Below, piece after piece: positions 18,000 to 26,247 of a stretch of 64,000 bases of DNA. How positions within the stretch are numbered: position 1 is the first letter of the stretch; each line of letters begins with the position of its first letter. The notes beneath the pieces were generated by a model. The model ran no database searches, was not told where the DNA came from, and saw only the letters and a program-made list of their open reading frames with translations. Made by a program: the position numbers and the translations under genes. The stretch comes from Gammaproteobacteria bacterium (lineage in GTDB: Bacteria > Pseudomonadota > Gammaproteobacteria > Acidithiobacillales > Acidithiobacillaceae), in NCBI GenBank assembly GCA_023381645.1, contig JAMCRJ010000037.1, positions 1-64,000 on the forward strand. The letters run 5' to 3'.

Positions 18000-20078
18000 T
18001 CACGCGTCGGACAACACCTGCGCCTCGCTCTGCAACCCCCAGGCCGCCAGACGCGTCCGATCGGCCGTGGACCAGACCGCACGATGCAGCGCGAGCATGG
18101 AGTTGCGATCGGTCAGCAGTACGTTGCGCTCACGGTTGCTGAGCCCTTGCGGACCCTGTTCCAGCGCCTTGTGGCAGAGTTTCGCCGCACGTGGCCAGGC
18201 GGCGGTGCGGTTACGCTGCAAGGCAGTATGTATGGCGTTGAAACGGGGGTCCACCACCACCTGAACAAAGGGGTCCCCCTCTATGTGGGGCATATAGGCC
18301 ACCGTATCCGCGTTGAGCGATTGCAGTTCCTGTGGGACATGTACTTCTTCGGGGATGACAAAAAGATGATGCCGCTGGGCCCAGCGCCCCAGCGCGGGGC
18401 GACTCGTCCAGGCCGCCAGGGGCACCGCTGACGCCAGCCCCCCGAGTATGGGGACCAGCCAGGCAAAGTGCCACGCCCCCAGAAAGGGATAGAGTATCCC
18501 TGCCAGAATCAAACCCAGCGCCGAACACCAGCCAAAATAACGTAGCGCATCCCGCCAGGACGTCTCCTGATCGCCACGGACTTGCGCGCCCCAACTCACG
18601 CCGCGCCCCATCAGTGTCTGAATCACGAACTGGCTGTGAAAGGCCATACGGATCGGCGCCATGAGTATCGAAAATATACTCTCCAAAAACATGCCGATCA
18701 CCAGATGGAATACGCCGCCGAATTGCTCTTTTCGGCCGTGCTGACGCAACACCCAGAGTACCGCCAGGAATTTTGGCGACAGCAGTAAAGTCGCCGTCAC
18801 CCCAAACAGCCAGAAGGGCATGGGACTGACCAGCCAGTCCCAGTCGAGCGGGGTGATGACGCTGCCGTCACTGGCTGTATTGGCCCAATGGAGCGAGCCC
18901 AGCGCACCCAGGATCAAAAACAGGCCCCACAAGGGCGCCGCCAAAAAAGACATGGCACCATTGACAAAAAGGAAACGATGCGCCGGACGCAGCCCCTCCC
19001 CTGCCAGCAGGCGCAGATGTTGAAGATTACCCTGCGCCCAGCGGCGATCGCGTTTGAGATCGTCGATCAGGGTCGGAGGTACTTCTTCATAACTCCCGGA
19101 CAGGCTGGGCACAAACCAGACTTCCCAGCCGCTTTTGGCCATGAGCGCGGCCTCGACAAAATCGTGGCTCAGTAGTGGGCCGCCGAGAGGGGGCCGTCCC
19201 GGCAATACCGGCAGGGCGCAATATTGGGAGAAGGGAGCGATTCGAAGCATGGCGTTGTGGCCGATATAATGGCCGTCACCCAACTGCCAGAAGCGCAGGC
19301 CGACGCTGAAAATCGGGCCATACAGATGCTGCGCGAACTGTTGCAGGCGCGCATACAGGGTTTCGCGATTGACCGCCACCGGCTGGGTCTGAATGATGCC
19401 GACCTGAGGATTACCCTCCATCATCTCCAGCATCCGGTACAGTGTCTCGCCGTTCATCACACTGTCGGCGTCGAGTACCACCATGTATTCGTAACCCTTA
19501 CCCCAGCGGCGGCAAAAATCTGCCACATTTCCGCTCTTGGCCTTGTTGTTGACGGGCCGACGCCGGTAATGGATACGCCCAAAAGCGTCCAAAGACTCGC
19601 AGAGCGCCGACCACACCAGCTCTTCGCGCAGCCAGATGGCAGGGTCGCGGGTATCGCTCAACAGGAAAAACTCGAAATGGGCAAGCGCGCCGGTCTTCTG
19701 TATGGATTTATAGGTGGCCTGGAGACCCGCGGCGACCCGCTCTATCTCTTCATTGTAAATCGGCATGAGTATCGCCACCCGGCTCTGCAGACGCGGCTCC
19801 GCCAGGCGCAGTTCGGGGCTGCCCGGTGCGGTATCGGCGCGTCCACGCATGAGCAGGACGAACCCTACCAGCGCCGTCCAAAAGCCAGCGGATATCCAGG
19901 CAAACAGCAATACAAAGATGAGCAGCGTCGGCAGTTCCAACCAGAAAGGCAGGCGGTCTGTCAATACCTGGTCCAGTGTCACGCCGGCGCCGCACGCCGG
20001 AAGAACAATGAAAGTGCTGAGCCAGTAGCGCCGGTACCGGCCGATGGCTTCCCATGGCCGGGCGCCGCCACGGCCCAT
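18000..20078 (-). CDS. opgH: glucans biosynthesis glucosyltransferase H (short form)
   Basis: 692 residues. Family 2 glycosyltransferase in the membrane that builds the beta-1,2-linked backbone of osmoregulated periplasmic glucans from UDP-glucose. Two N-terminal helices are followed by the GT domain: VLDADSVMNGETLYRML, then HDFVEAALMAKSGWEVW and the RDRRWAQGN (QxxRW-like) motif. Several C-terminal helices follow. Enterobacterial OpgH is about 850 residues; this one lacks most of the ~150-residue cytoplasmic N-terminal region. The gene before it (20081-20584) may supply it. Two bases separate the two genes. Confidence 0.95.
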   Translation of the reverse strand: MGRGGARPWEAIGRYRRYWLSTFIVLPACGAGVTLDQVLTDRLPFWLELPTLLIFVLLFAWISAGFWTALVGFVLLMRGRADTAPGSPELRLAEPRLQSRVAILMPIYNEEIERVAAGLQATYKSIQKTGALAHFEFFLLSDTRDPAIWLREELVWSALCESLDAFGRIHYRRRPVNNKAKSGNVADFCRRWGKGYEYMVVLDADSVMNGETLYRMLEMMEGNPQVGIIQTQPVAVNRETLYARLQQFAQHLYGPIFSVGLRFWQLGDGHYIGHNAMLRIAPFSQYCALPVLPGRPPLGGPLLSHDFVEAALMAKSGWEVWFVPSLSGSYEEVPPTLIDDLKRDRRWAQGNLQHLRLLAGEGLRPAHRFLFVNGAMSFLAAPLWGLFLILGALGSLHWANTASDGSVITPLDWDWLVSPMPFWLFGVTATLLLSPKFLAVLWVLRQHGRKEQFGGVFHLVIGMFLESIFSILMAPIRMAFHSQFVIQTLMGRGVSWGAQVRGDQETSWRDALRYFGWCSALGLILAGILYPFLGAWHFAWLVPILGGLASAVPLAAWTSRPALGRWAQRHHLFVIPEEVHVPQELQSLNADTVAYMPHIEGDPFVQVVVDPRFNAIHTALQRNRTAAWPRAAKLCHKALEQGPQGLSNRERNVLLTDRNSMLALHRAVWSTADRTRLAAWGLQSEAQVLSDA

Positions 20079-20080
20079 AT

Positions 20081-20584
20081 TCAGGCTTCTCCGGGCAGTA
20101 CGCGCGAATGCGCGCTGATCGTGTGGCGGTTGAGCAGGGACTGGGCGAGGCGCATCAAGGCTGCGCCCCAGGAGCGATTCAAGGGTCGCGAGGCCATGCT
20201 GGAGCGCACGATGGCCGGGCCTACCTGACGCTGCAACCAGCGGCAGGACTTGCCATCATGGGTGTCGCCGACGGGCAGATGGAGGGAAAGATCCAGTCGC
20301 GTATCCAGCTCGTCACCGTCCCCCAGCGTCGCCAGGGCCAACTGTAGGCCCGCGAAGGCCCGGGCATAAAGCGCCTCACCTTCCATATCCGCGCCGCGCA
20401 GTTGCGCCACTACCTGCCCGCGAATCCACAGCCGCTGGGCATCCGTCAATGAAAGGCGGGCCATGTACTGCTCCACGCGGGCCAGCACCGGGGCATTGTT
20501 TGCGACGACCATGGCCTCCGCTGTCCAACCCGCCAGCAGCTCACCCGCGGGATTGACACTGTAGCTTGATTCATCCTTAAACAT
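20081..20584 (-). CDS. hypothetical protein between opgG and opgH, possible detached OpgH N-terminal region
   Basis: 167 residues from the ATG at 20584, which shares one base with the opgG stop (TAATG). No signal peptide or membrane helix, so probably cytoplasmic; mostly helical. The C-terminal part has SSMASRPLNRSWGAALMRL, which resembles in layout the Ser-Ser-Met ... Pro-Trp segment just before the first membrane helix of longer OpgH proteins. The frame differs from opgH, so it is a separate chain and not a simple stop mutation. Inference: it may act with OpgH; I cannot prove homology by eye. Confidence 0.8.
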   Translation of the reverse strand: MFKDESSYSVNPAGELLAGWTAEAMVVANNAPVLARVEQYMARLSLTDAQRLWIRGQVVAQLRGADMEGEALYARAFAGLQLALATLGDGDELDTRLDLSLHLPVGDTHDGKSCRWLQRQVGPAIVRSSMASRPLNRSWGAALMRLAQSLLNRHTISAHSRVLPGEA

Positions 20585-22125
20585 TACATCTGCTCCTTTG
20601 CCGCGTGTAAAAGATATGTCCAGGTATTGCTCATCACCTGGTGGTTCAGGGTTAAAAAACACCGTACGTTACTGGGTGAATCCGGTTGCGGCTGAATGAC
20701 GGCAATCACTCGCCAGAAATGACCATCCTTTTCCCATTCCAGTTTCTGGCTGAGAATTTTCGCACCATCCGCAGCCTCGAGATGGACCTGCACGGGCGCA
20801 GTTTCCCGCAGTTTGGTGAGCGCACCGCCCCCGAAATCGATTACCACCGTCCGCGCGCCGGGCACTTTTGGATCATCGCCCAGATAGGTGCCCACCGGAT
20901 GGGGCAGCGGGATCAGACCGTGATTATCGAGGAAAAAGCGCAGTGTATAGGCGAAGTGCAGGGGCGTTTTGGGTGCGGGTTCATGTTCCGGCACCCAGAA
21001 CGCGCCAATATTATCCATATCCCGATTATTGGTGGGCAGTTCCACCAGACGCACCTGCCCCTTGCCCCAGTCACCGTCAGGCTGCACCCAGACGCTGGGG
21101 CGTCGTTGGTACTGGGTTTCGATGCCCTGGTAAGCGGAGAACCGGCGATCCTGCTGAATCAGGCCGAACCCGACAGGATGATCCATCGTGTAGGTCGTAG
21201 TCTGGACGTACAGCGGGTTGTCGATGGGCCGGGTCGTCCATTCACCATTACCGTTGGCCATGACCAGGTCGCTGGAATCGTGCTGGGCCGGGTGCCAGTC
21301 ACCTGCGGTGACGCCGCGTCCATGCCCGTGCCAGTACATGCTGGTCAGGGGCGCCAGTTCCAGCACCTGTACCGGCTTGCGCAGGAAGATGGTGGCCTCC
21401 ACATGGACCGTGGTGCTATCACCCTGCTGGATGGTGAAGCGATAGGCCCCCGTCGCGACGGGGCTGTCCATCAACGCATAGACCACCATCGCGGTCGCAT
21501 CGGGTTTGGGACGCACCAGCCAAAATTCTTTGAAGTAGGGGAAGATTTCGCCGGAAGGCTGAGCCGTGTCGATCCCGAGCCCACGTGCCGAGGTCCCGTA
21601 GATGGCACCTTTGCCAACAGCGCGGAAATATGTCGCACCGAGAAAGGAGATGAACTCGTTGTGATGAGGTGGATTATCGAGCGGCGCGAGCAGACGGAAA
21701 CCTGCATAGCCGAGTGCGCCGGGTATATTTTGGGGTACGTTCAGTTTGCCGAAACTAAAGTGCTCCAGCGTAAAGGGAACTGGCCGCACCGCACCGTCCA
21801 CAACGCTACGGATCACCACTGGGCGGTGAAACCAGGAGCCGGGCAGATAAAACTGTGCCTCATACGGCAAGTTGTCGCCTCGCCAGAGCGGTGAAACATC
21901 CTGAATCTGGGCATACTGGTCGGGCGTGAGATCTTTGAGAAAAGCCGGGATAGGCAAGGGCTTAGGGTTGTAGGTGCGGTCCACCAACAATTTGGCCTTG
22001 GCCTCCACCGTAGCCATGTCGAACTCGGCAGCGTATGCAGGCAGCATTGCCGCCAACCCGGTCAGCCCAAGCAGGACGGCGGAAAGCGGCTTCAGTGACA
22101 GATGATGACGACGATAAATATTCAT
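20584..22125 (-). CDS. opgG: periplasmic glucans biosynthesis protein G
   Basis: 513 residues with a Sec signal peptide (hydrophobic 15-28, cleavage after AYA at 32). MdoG/OpgG family features: YPGLxx-like PLWRGDNLPYEAQFYLPGSWF, then FISFLGATYFRAVGKG and YGTSARGLGIDTAQPSGEIFP cut into the usual order, and LTSMYWHG. OpgG works in the periplasm on the backbone made by OpgH. First gene of opgG-orf-opgH. A -24/-12 promoter match stands right before the ATG, and no ribosome site is seen, so the start codon or the promoter reading needs support. Confidence 0.95.
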   Translation of the reverse strand: MNIYRRHHLSLKPLSAVLLGLTGLAAMLPAYAAEFDMATVEAKAKLLVDRTYNPKPLPIPAFLKDLTPDQYAQIQDVSPLWRGDNLPYEAQFYLPGSWFHRPVVIRSVVDGAVRPVPFTLEHFSFGKLNVPQNIPGALGYAGFRLLAPLDNPPHHNEFISFLGATYFRAVGKGAIYGTSARGLGIDTAQPSGEIFPYFKEFWLVRPKPDATAMVVYALMDSPVATGAYRFTIQQGDSTTVHVEATIFLRKPVQVLELAPLTSMYWHGHGRGVTAGDWHPAQHDSSDLVMANGNGEWTTRPIDNPLYVQTTTYTMDHPVGFGLIQQDRRFSAYQGIETQYQRRPSVWVQPDGDWGKGQVRLVELPTNNRDMDNIGAFWVPEHEPAPKTPLHFAYTLRFFLDNHGLIPLPHPVGTYLGDDPKVPGARTVVIDFGGGALTKLRETAPVQVHLEAADGAKILSQKLEWEKDGHFWRVIAVIQPQPDSPSNVRCFLTLNHQVMSNTWTYLLHAAKEQM

Positions 22126-22137
22126 GGCAGAACAGTA

Positions 22138-22153
22138 AGCAATACCTGTGCCA
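22138..22153 (-). promoter_or_regulatory. sigma-54 type -24/-12 promoter match before opgG
   Basis: Minus strand TGGCACAGGTATTGCT: TGGCAC, 5 bases, TTGCT, with 10 bp between the GG and GC pairs, as required for RpoN. The start of transcription would fall near 22127, two bases before the opgG ATG. That gives an almost leaderless message. Eleven of the 16 bases, including all consensus positions, match the element at 26193-26208. Confidence 0.55.
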
Positions 22154-22529
22154 TAGTTGCAACATGCTAATTTTTAAAGTTTAATCATTTTTTTGGGCTT
22201 GTTTTTGTCGCTTGTGCCCGACGTCGTCGGGAAGATGACCAGAGAACCCACCGCACCATGTCGCATCTCTCGCGGACGGATTCAAGACACACTTCATAGC
22301 GCACTGAAAGTATTATAGTATCACCGGACGCCCATAGACGGTTTCCATAAATAGTGCCTTTCGACCATAAAAAATGGCTAGGGGTAATAGTCGCTGATAA
22401 ACAACAAAATAATTCATGAACCTGCACCCGTTCCACCATGGAATTGAATAGCTGACGCAGCAACGCGTGGCCACCAACATAATCAATAACTTTACGAATT
22501 GCTTCTATCATATTGACTAGGATGGATTT
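22154..22529. other. intergenic region between opgG and the lpd-like gene
   Basis: About 400 bp lie between the two divergent genes. It is AT-richer than its surroundings. It holds the opgG promoter match at its left end and a CCCGAC/GTCGGG hairpin at 22217-22231. AGGATGG sits just before the lpd-like ATG as ribosome site. I see no convincing small gene. Confidence 0.4.
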
Positions 22530-23948
22530 ATGAGCACGGACAACTATGATGTCACCATTATCGGCAGTGGCCCTGGCGGCTATCGTGCGGCAGTTCTGGC
22601 CGCTCTGCGCGGTAAAAGAACGGCAATTATCGAGAGAAAGACCTGGGGAGGAACCTGTCTCAATCGGGGCTGTGTCCCTAAAAAAGACTGGCATGAAACG
22701 GCAAAATGGATAGAGCAAAGTCGTCATTTCCAAAAGCGGGGAGTGGTGGGTCCGGTGCTGACGGGAAACATGGCACAAGCCTGGCAGCATCAGCACGATG
22801 TGGTCGAGACTGTCCGTGGCAGCTATCTTGACTACCTCAAGCGCCTCGGGGTACATCTTTACGATGGCACGGGCAGCTTCCTGAACGCCCGACGCATCGC
22901 CGTTGAAGGGGTCGGCGGACTGGTGGAAATCCATACGGAAACCAGCATCATCGCCACCGGATCGGCGCCATCCCTGCCTTGGGGGATCGTTCCGGTAGCC
23001 GGCAAAGTGTTGACCAGCGACATGCTCTATGACGATGGTGTCCCGCGCGGGGATCGGGTGATCCTGGTGGGTGGGGGGGTTATCGGCACCGAGTTCGCGT
23101 ATATTTTTACCCAGCTCGGCAAACAGGTGGAATGGCTGGTGCACTCCACGCCTCTCGCCCACACCCGGTATTCGCCGCAGGCCAGGGATACACTCCATGT
23201 GGCGCTGGCCGGACTGGATATCCATCCACAGTCCGGGTTCAGGATCCACTGCATGGAGACGACGACCGAGGGCGTGACGGTCTTCGACGACCAGGGGAAG
23301 CCGGTCCATGGCGATTGGGTACTGCTCGCCACCGGACGCCATGCCTACACCAAGGGACTGGGTCTGGAAAACACCCGTATCACCCTGGACGATCATGGAT
23401 TTGTGCAGACCGACGCCACCCTGGAGACCGGAGAGTCCGGTATCTATGCCATTGGCGACGCTGTCGGACCAATCATGAATGCCAACCAGGCCCTCAACGA
23501 CGCCCGGATAGTCATCCACAACCTGCTCAGCACTGAAAAACAGGAACGCGATCCGCTCTGGGTGCCGGAGCTGGTGTATTCCGCAGTGGAACTGGCGCGT
23601 ATCGGTATGGATGACGAGGCGGCCGAGGACGCAGGTTTTGAACCTGCGGTCGGTTTTGCGGCTTTTGAGACTTCACCACGCGCACTGGGGCAGGACGACA
23701 GCGTTGGCTTTGTCCGTCTTCTGGCTGATATGGACAGCGGCGAACTGCTGGGCGGTGAAATAATCGGGCGGGATGCCGGCGAATTGATTCATTTGCTTGC
23801 CAATGGCGGCGACCGCGACGGGGTGCTGCGCAGGATCGCCGAAACCCGCACCAACCACCCTTCCCGCGCAGAAGAACTGGTAAATGCCACCGAAACACTG
23901 GCGGCGCGTTGGGGTCTGGAAGAACAGATTTTTGGCCCGTCTGATTAA
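22530..23948 (+). CDS. dihydrolipoamide dehydrogenase-like flavoprotein disulfide reductase
   Basis: 472 residues. FAD site TIIGSGPGGYRAAVLAAL (residues 9-26), redox disulfide Cys43/Cys48 in GGTCLNRGCVPKK, NAD site VILVGGGVIGTEFAYIF, second FAD motif SGIYAIGDAVG, and a C-terminal dimerisation domain with the His-Glu pair (TNHPSRAEEL). This layout is that of lipoamide dehydrogenase. It could be the L-protein for the gcv operon, or the partner of another lipoyl protein such as those of the sulfur-oxidising Hdr-like system; the sequence alone does not decide. The 3' end overlaps the convergent carboxylesterase by 4 bp. Confidence 0.88.
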   Translation: MSTDNYDVTIIGSGPGGYRAAVLAALRGKRTAIIERKTWGGTCLNRGCVPKKDWHETAKWIEQSRHFQKRGVVGPVLTGNMAQAWQHQHDVVETVRGSYLDYLKRLGVHLYDGTGSFLNARRIAVEGVGGLVEIHTETSIIATGSAPSLPWGIVPVAGKVLTSDMLYDDGVPRGDRVILVGGGVIGTEFAYIFTQLGKQVEWLVHSTPLAHTRYSPQARDTLHVALAGLDIHPQSGFRIHCMETTTEGVTVFDDQGKPVHGDWVLLATGRHAYTKGLGLENTRITLDDHGFVQTDATLETGESGIYAIGDAVGPIMNANQALNDARIVIHNLLSTEKQERDPLWVPELVYSAVELARIGMDDEAAEDAGFEPAVGFAAFETSPRALGQDDSVGFVRLLADMDSGELLGGEIIGRDAGELIHLLANGGDRDGVLRRIAETRTNHPSRAEELVNATETLAARWGLEEQIFGPSD

Positions 23949-24601
23949 TCGAGGGTATACAGAAAGCTGCGCAAATCCAGCAGTTCGTCTTCACAAAGGG
24001 TGTGGCCCATGGGGTAGCGGTGAGTACTGACCGCATAGCCCGATGCGGTCAGTAGCTGCCGGGCGGTATCCATATAGGAAATGGGCAGGACGCTATCCTG
24101 CTGCCCGTGCGCCCAGAATACCGGCGGCGACTCGGGCGTCGCCGCCGGCAGGCGGGCACGCAACGGCAGATAGGCACTGAGGGCCAGCACCGCGCGGGCC
24201 GCATAACCTGCATGTAGCGCGGCGTAGAGCGACATGGCGCCCCCCTGGGAGAATCCACCCAGAATGACGGATGGTCCGCTGCCAGCCTCGTGATCCAGCA
24301 GTGCGCCGAGTCGCGCCGCCATGTCCTGTAATCCCTCGGCGTCTTCGGTAGACTGCCCGCCGAAACCATAAACGTCATACCAGGCCCGCATCGGTCGGCC
24401 CCCGTTGACATGCACCGGGCGCACCGGCGCATTGGGAAACAGCCAGCGGAACCGACTCTCCGGGTCCACCATATCCGCCACCCCCGCGAGGTCTTCCATG
24501 GAGGCACCAAGACCGTGCAGGAGCACAACGCAACGCGCTCCCGCTTGGCAACCGGGGCGGGTCAGCAGACCCTCCGGCCAGACGTCAGGACTCAACGGCA
24601 T
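23945..24601 (-). CDS. phospholipase/carboxylesterase family alpha/beta hydrolase
   Basis: 218 residues, normal for the family (YpfH/EstB-like). Oxyanion region VVLLHGLGAS (26-34), nucleophile Ser118 in GGFSQGGAMS, acid Asp169 in HGQQDSVLP, base His200 in YPMGHTL. Cytosolic, with a short-chain ester or thioester as likely substrate. Its start overlaps the end of the sigma-54 activator gene by 17 bp, so the two are one transcription unit. Convergent overlap with the lpd-like gene. Confidence 0.9.
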   Translation of the reverse strand: MPLSPDVWPEGLLTRPGCQAGARCVVLLHGLGASMEDLAGVADMVDPESRFRWLFPNAPVRPVHVNGGRPMRAWYDVYGFGGQSTEDAEGLQDMAARLGALLDHEAGSGPSVILGGFSQGGAMSLYAALHAGYAARAVLALSAYLPLRARLPAATPESPPVFWAHGQQDSVLPISYMDTARQLLTASGYAVSTHRYPMGHTLCEDELLDLRSFLYTLD

Positions 24602-25943
24602 GCCCGGTATTACTCCTCAGTGCGTCCAGCTTGCGGTACAAGGTTCGTTCGCTTACCCCCAGGCGCTGTGCCAGGCTGCGGCGATCACCACCATAATTTC
24701 CCCGCGCCCAGCGCAGGTATTGTTCTTCCAGATCCGCCAATGGAATGATCTCGCCAACGCCGGGTATGGAAGGCTGCCGGCCGGTCGAAGACGGCGCCGG
24801 GCCGGATTCCTGCACTGGCAGATACTGGAGGTTTGCAGGCAGGTGTTCCGGAAGAATCCAGACATCGTCGGCCAGTAGCGCCGCACGCTCGAGAATGTTG
24901 CGCAGTTCACGAATGTTGCCGGGGTAGTTATAACGGCGCAGCAGTTCCAGCGTATCGGCGTGAAGATGCAGTCCCCTGGCCACCGGTAGCCGCTGCAGGA
25001 TGACCTCCGCCAGCAAGGGCACATCCTCCAGGCGCTCACGCAGCGCGGGCAGCATGATGGGAAATGTATTCAGACGGTAATACAGATCCTGCCGGAAGCG
25101 CTCCTCCGCGACCATTTTTTCAAGCGGGCGGTGAGTAGCCGAGACCAGGCGGAACTGCGAACGGATCGGCTCCACGCCCCCTACCCGTCGGAAATGACCC
25201 GTTTCCAGCAGGCGCAGGAGTTTCACCTGTAGGCTGAGCGGAATATCACCGACTTCGTCGAGAAAAAGGGTGCCCCCATCGGCCGCCTCGACCAGGCCGG
25301 TTTTGCGCGAATGCGCGCCCGTAAATGCCCCTTTTTCATGACCGAAGAGCTCACTCTCAAAGAGGGTTTCGGACAATCCGGAACAATCCACCGCTACGAA
25401 AGGCCCGTTCCGACAGTGACTGGCCTGATGGACGGCCGCAGCAGCCAGTTCCTTGCCCGTACCGGACTCGCCGAGCAGCAATACGGCGGCATCGCTGGGC
25501 GCCGCCCGGCGGATAAGCCTGGCCACGTCCCGCCAGGCGGGGGAGTTGCCGACCATGGCCGGGGCAGGCAGCACCGTCGATTGCGGCACCAGGGTCAGCA
25601 GTTCAAGAAAGTAGACAACTTTAGCGCTATCATTACGGATAGGGTAGAGATCGATCTGCGCGTTTCCGGAGGTATTGCTATGCACCACATGCTGGCCGGT
25701 ACCGGAGCTTTGGCAGGCCTCAAGGGGGCAATGATTGCCTCCCTGACGACAGGCGTAACCGGCGTCCTCCATGATTTCGTAACAGCGCCGCCCCTGCAGG
25801 GGCTTGCCGTCGCCGAAGACCCTCCGATAAGGCTGGTTGGCGGCGAGGACGGAGTAATCTGCACACAGCAGCACAGCCGGGGCGTTGAAACAGTCCAGCA
25901 ACGATGTCATTTCCGCCCGCAACTGCCTGAGCAAATCCGTCAT
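24585..25943 (-). CDS. sigma-54 dependent transcriptional activator, PAS-AAA-Fis
   Basis: 452 residues from the ATG at 25943, with GGAGGAGGGAGT in front; an upstream start at 26003 lacks such a site. N-terminal PAS-like sensor (about 10-115) with four cysteines, Cys54, Cys65, Cys72 and Cys77, in a loop ([22 protein letters not shown]), suggesting redox, metal or haem sensing. AAA+ domain: Walker A GESGTGKE (158-165), the sigma-54 contact loop GAFTGA (205-210), Walker B GGTLFLDE (223-230). C-terminal Fis-type helix-turn-helix [19 protein letters not shown]. Divergent from an operon with a -24/-12 promoter, so that operon is its likely target. Confidence 0.94.
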   Translation of the reverse strand: MTDLLRQLRAEMTSLLDCFNAPAVLLCADYSVLAANQPYRRVFGDGKPLQGRRCYEIMEDAGYACRQGGNHCPLEACQSSGTGQHVVHSNTSGNAQIDLYPIRNDSAKVVYFLELLTLVPQSTVLPAPAMVGNSPAWRDVARLIRRAAPSDAAVLLLGESGTGKELAAAAVHQASHCRNGPFVAVDCSGLSETLFESELFGHEKGAFTGAHSRKTGLVEAADGGTLFLDEVGDIPLSLQVKLLRLLETGHFRRVGGVEPIRSQFRLVSATHRPLEKMVAEERFRQDLYYRLNTFPIMLPALRERLEDVPLLAEVILQRLPVARGLHLHADTLELLRRYNYPGNIRELRNILERAALLADDVWILPEHLPANLQYLPVQESGPAPSSTGRQPSIPGVGEIIPLADLEEQYLRWARGNYGGDRRSLAQRLGVSERTLYRKLDALRSNTGHAVES

Positions 25944-26044
25944 ACTCCCTCCTCCACACGCCCGCACACGGACTCGCGATCGGTGCAACGGGCACATCCT
26001 CACTCCTCATTGCGCGCATGTCAATTATAACAGCACCTGCCAAT

Positions 26045-26077
26045 CCTCAACTGCCATTTTTGGCACCTGCGTTGAGG
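26045..26077. promoter_or_regulatory. nested palindrome, candidate upstream activator site
   Basis: Outer arms CCTCAAC (26045-26051) and GTTGAGG (26071-26077) enclose an inner palindrome TGCCA-TTTT-TGGCA (26052-26065). It is about 130-150 bp upstream of the -24/-12 promoter, the usual distance for an enhancer bound by a sigma-54 activator. Binding by the divergent regulator is inference. Confidence 0.5.
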
Positions 26078-26192
26078 CACAGGCCACGACAGCGGCTGCA
26101 CAGCACATGAACAGCCCTATAAATAAAACACAACGACCTGTTTATCATTATCCTTTCAAAGGGTATCGGGATAATAGACTATTATCAAATAG

Positions 26193-26208
26193 TGGCACAG
26201 AGATTGCT
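26193..26208 (+). promoter_or_regulatory. sigma-54 (-24/-12) promoter of the ETHE1-like/cyd operon
   Basis: TGGCACAGAGATTGCT: TGGCAC, 5 bases, TTGCT, an exact match to the RpoN consensus core with correct GG-GC spacing. Transcription should begin near 26219, which rules out the in-frame ATG at 26218 and any earlier start for the following gene and points to the ATG at 26248. Confidence 0.85.
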
Positions 26209-26247
26209 AATACTCTGATGTCAAAATACTCGACAGGGACGGGCGAT

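Larger units (their letters stand above)
25944..26247. other. divergent control region between the sigma-54 activator and the ETHE1-like/cyd operon
   Basis: About 300 bp with a nested palindrome (26045-26077), an AT-rich middle (about 26115-26190) where the DNA could bend, the -24/-12 promoter (26193-26208) and a short leader. This is the standard layout for a sigma-54 enhancer, bending region and promoter. The activator gene's own promoter should also lie here; I cannot pick it out. Confidence 0.5.

Noticed and set aside
22185..23519. Open frame of 444 codons on the minus strand opposite the lpd-like gene
   Set aside because: The plus-strand frame has every flavoprotein motif; the antisense one has none.
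25885..26247. Earlier start codons for the ETHE1-like gene (25885, 26218)
   Set aside because: Both lie upstream of, or at, the start expected from the sigma-54 promoter, and MIFRQL at 26248 matches the family N-terminus.
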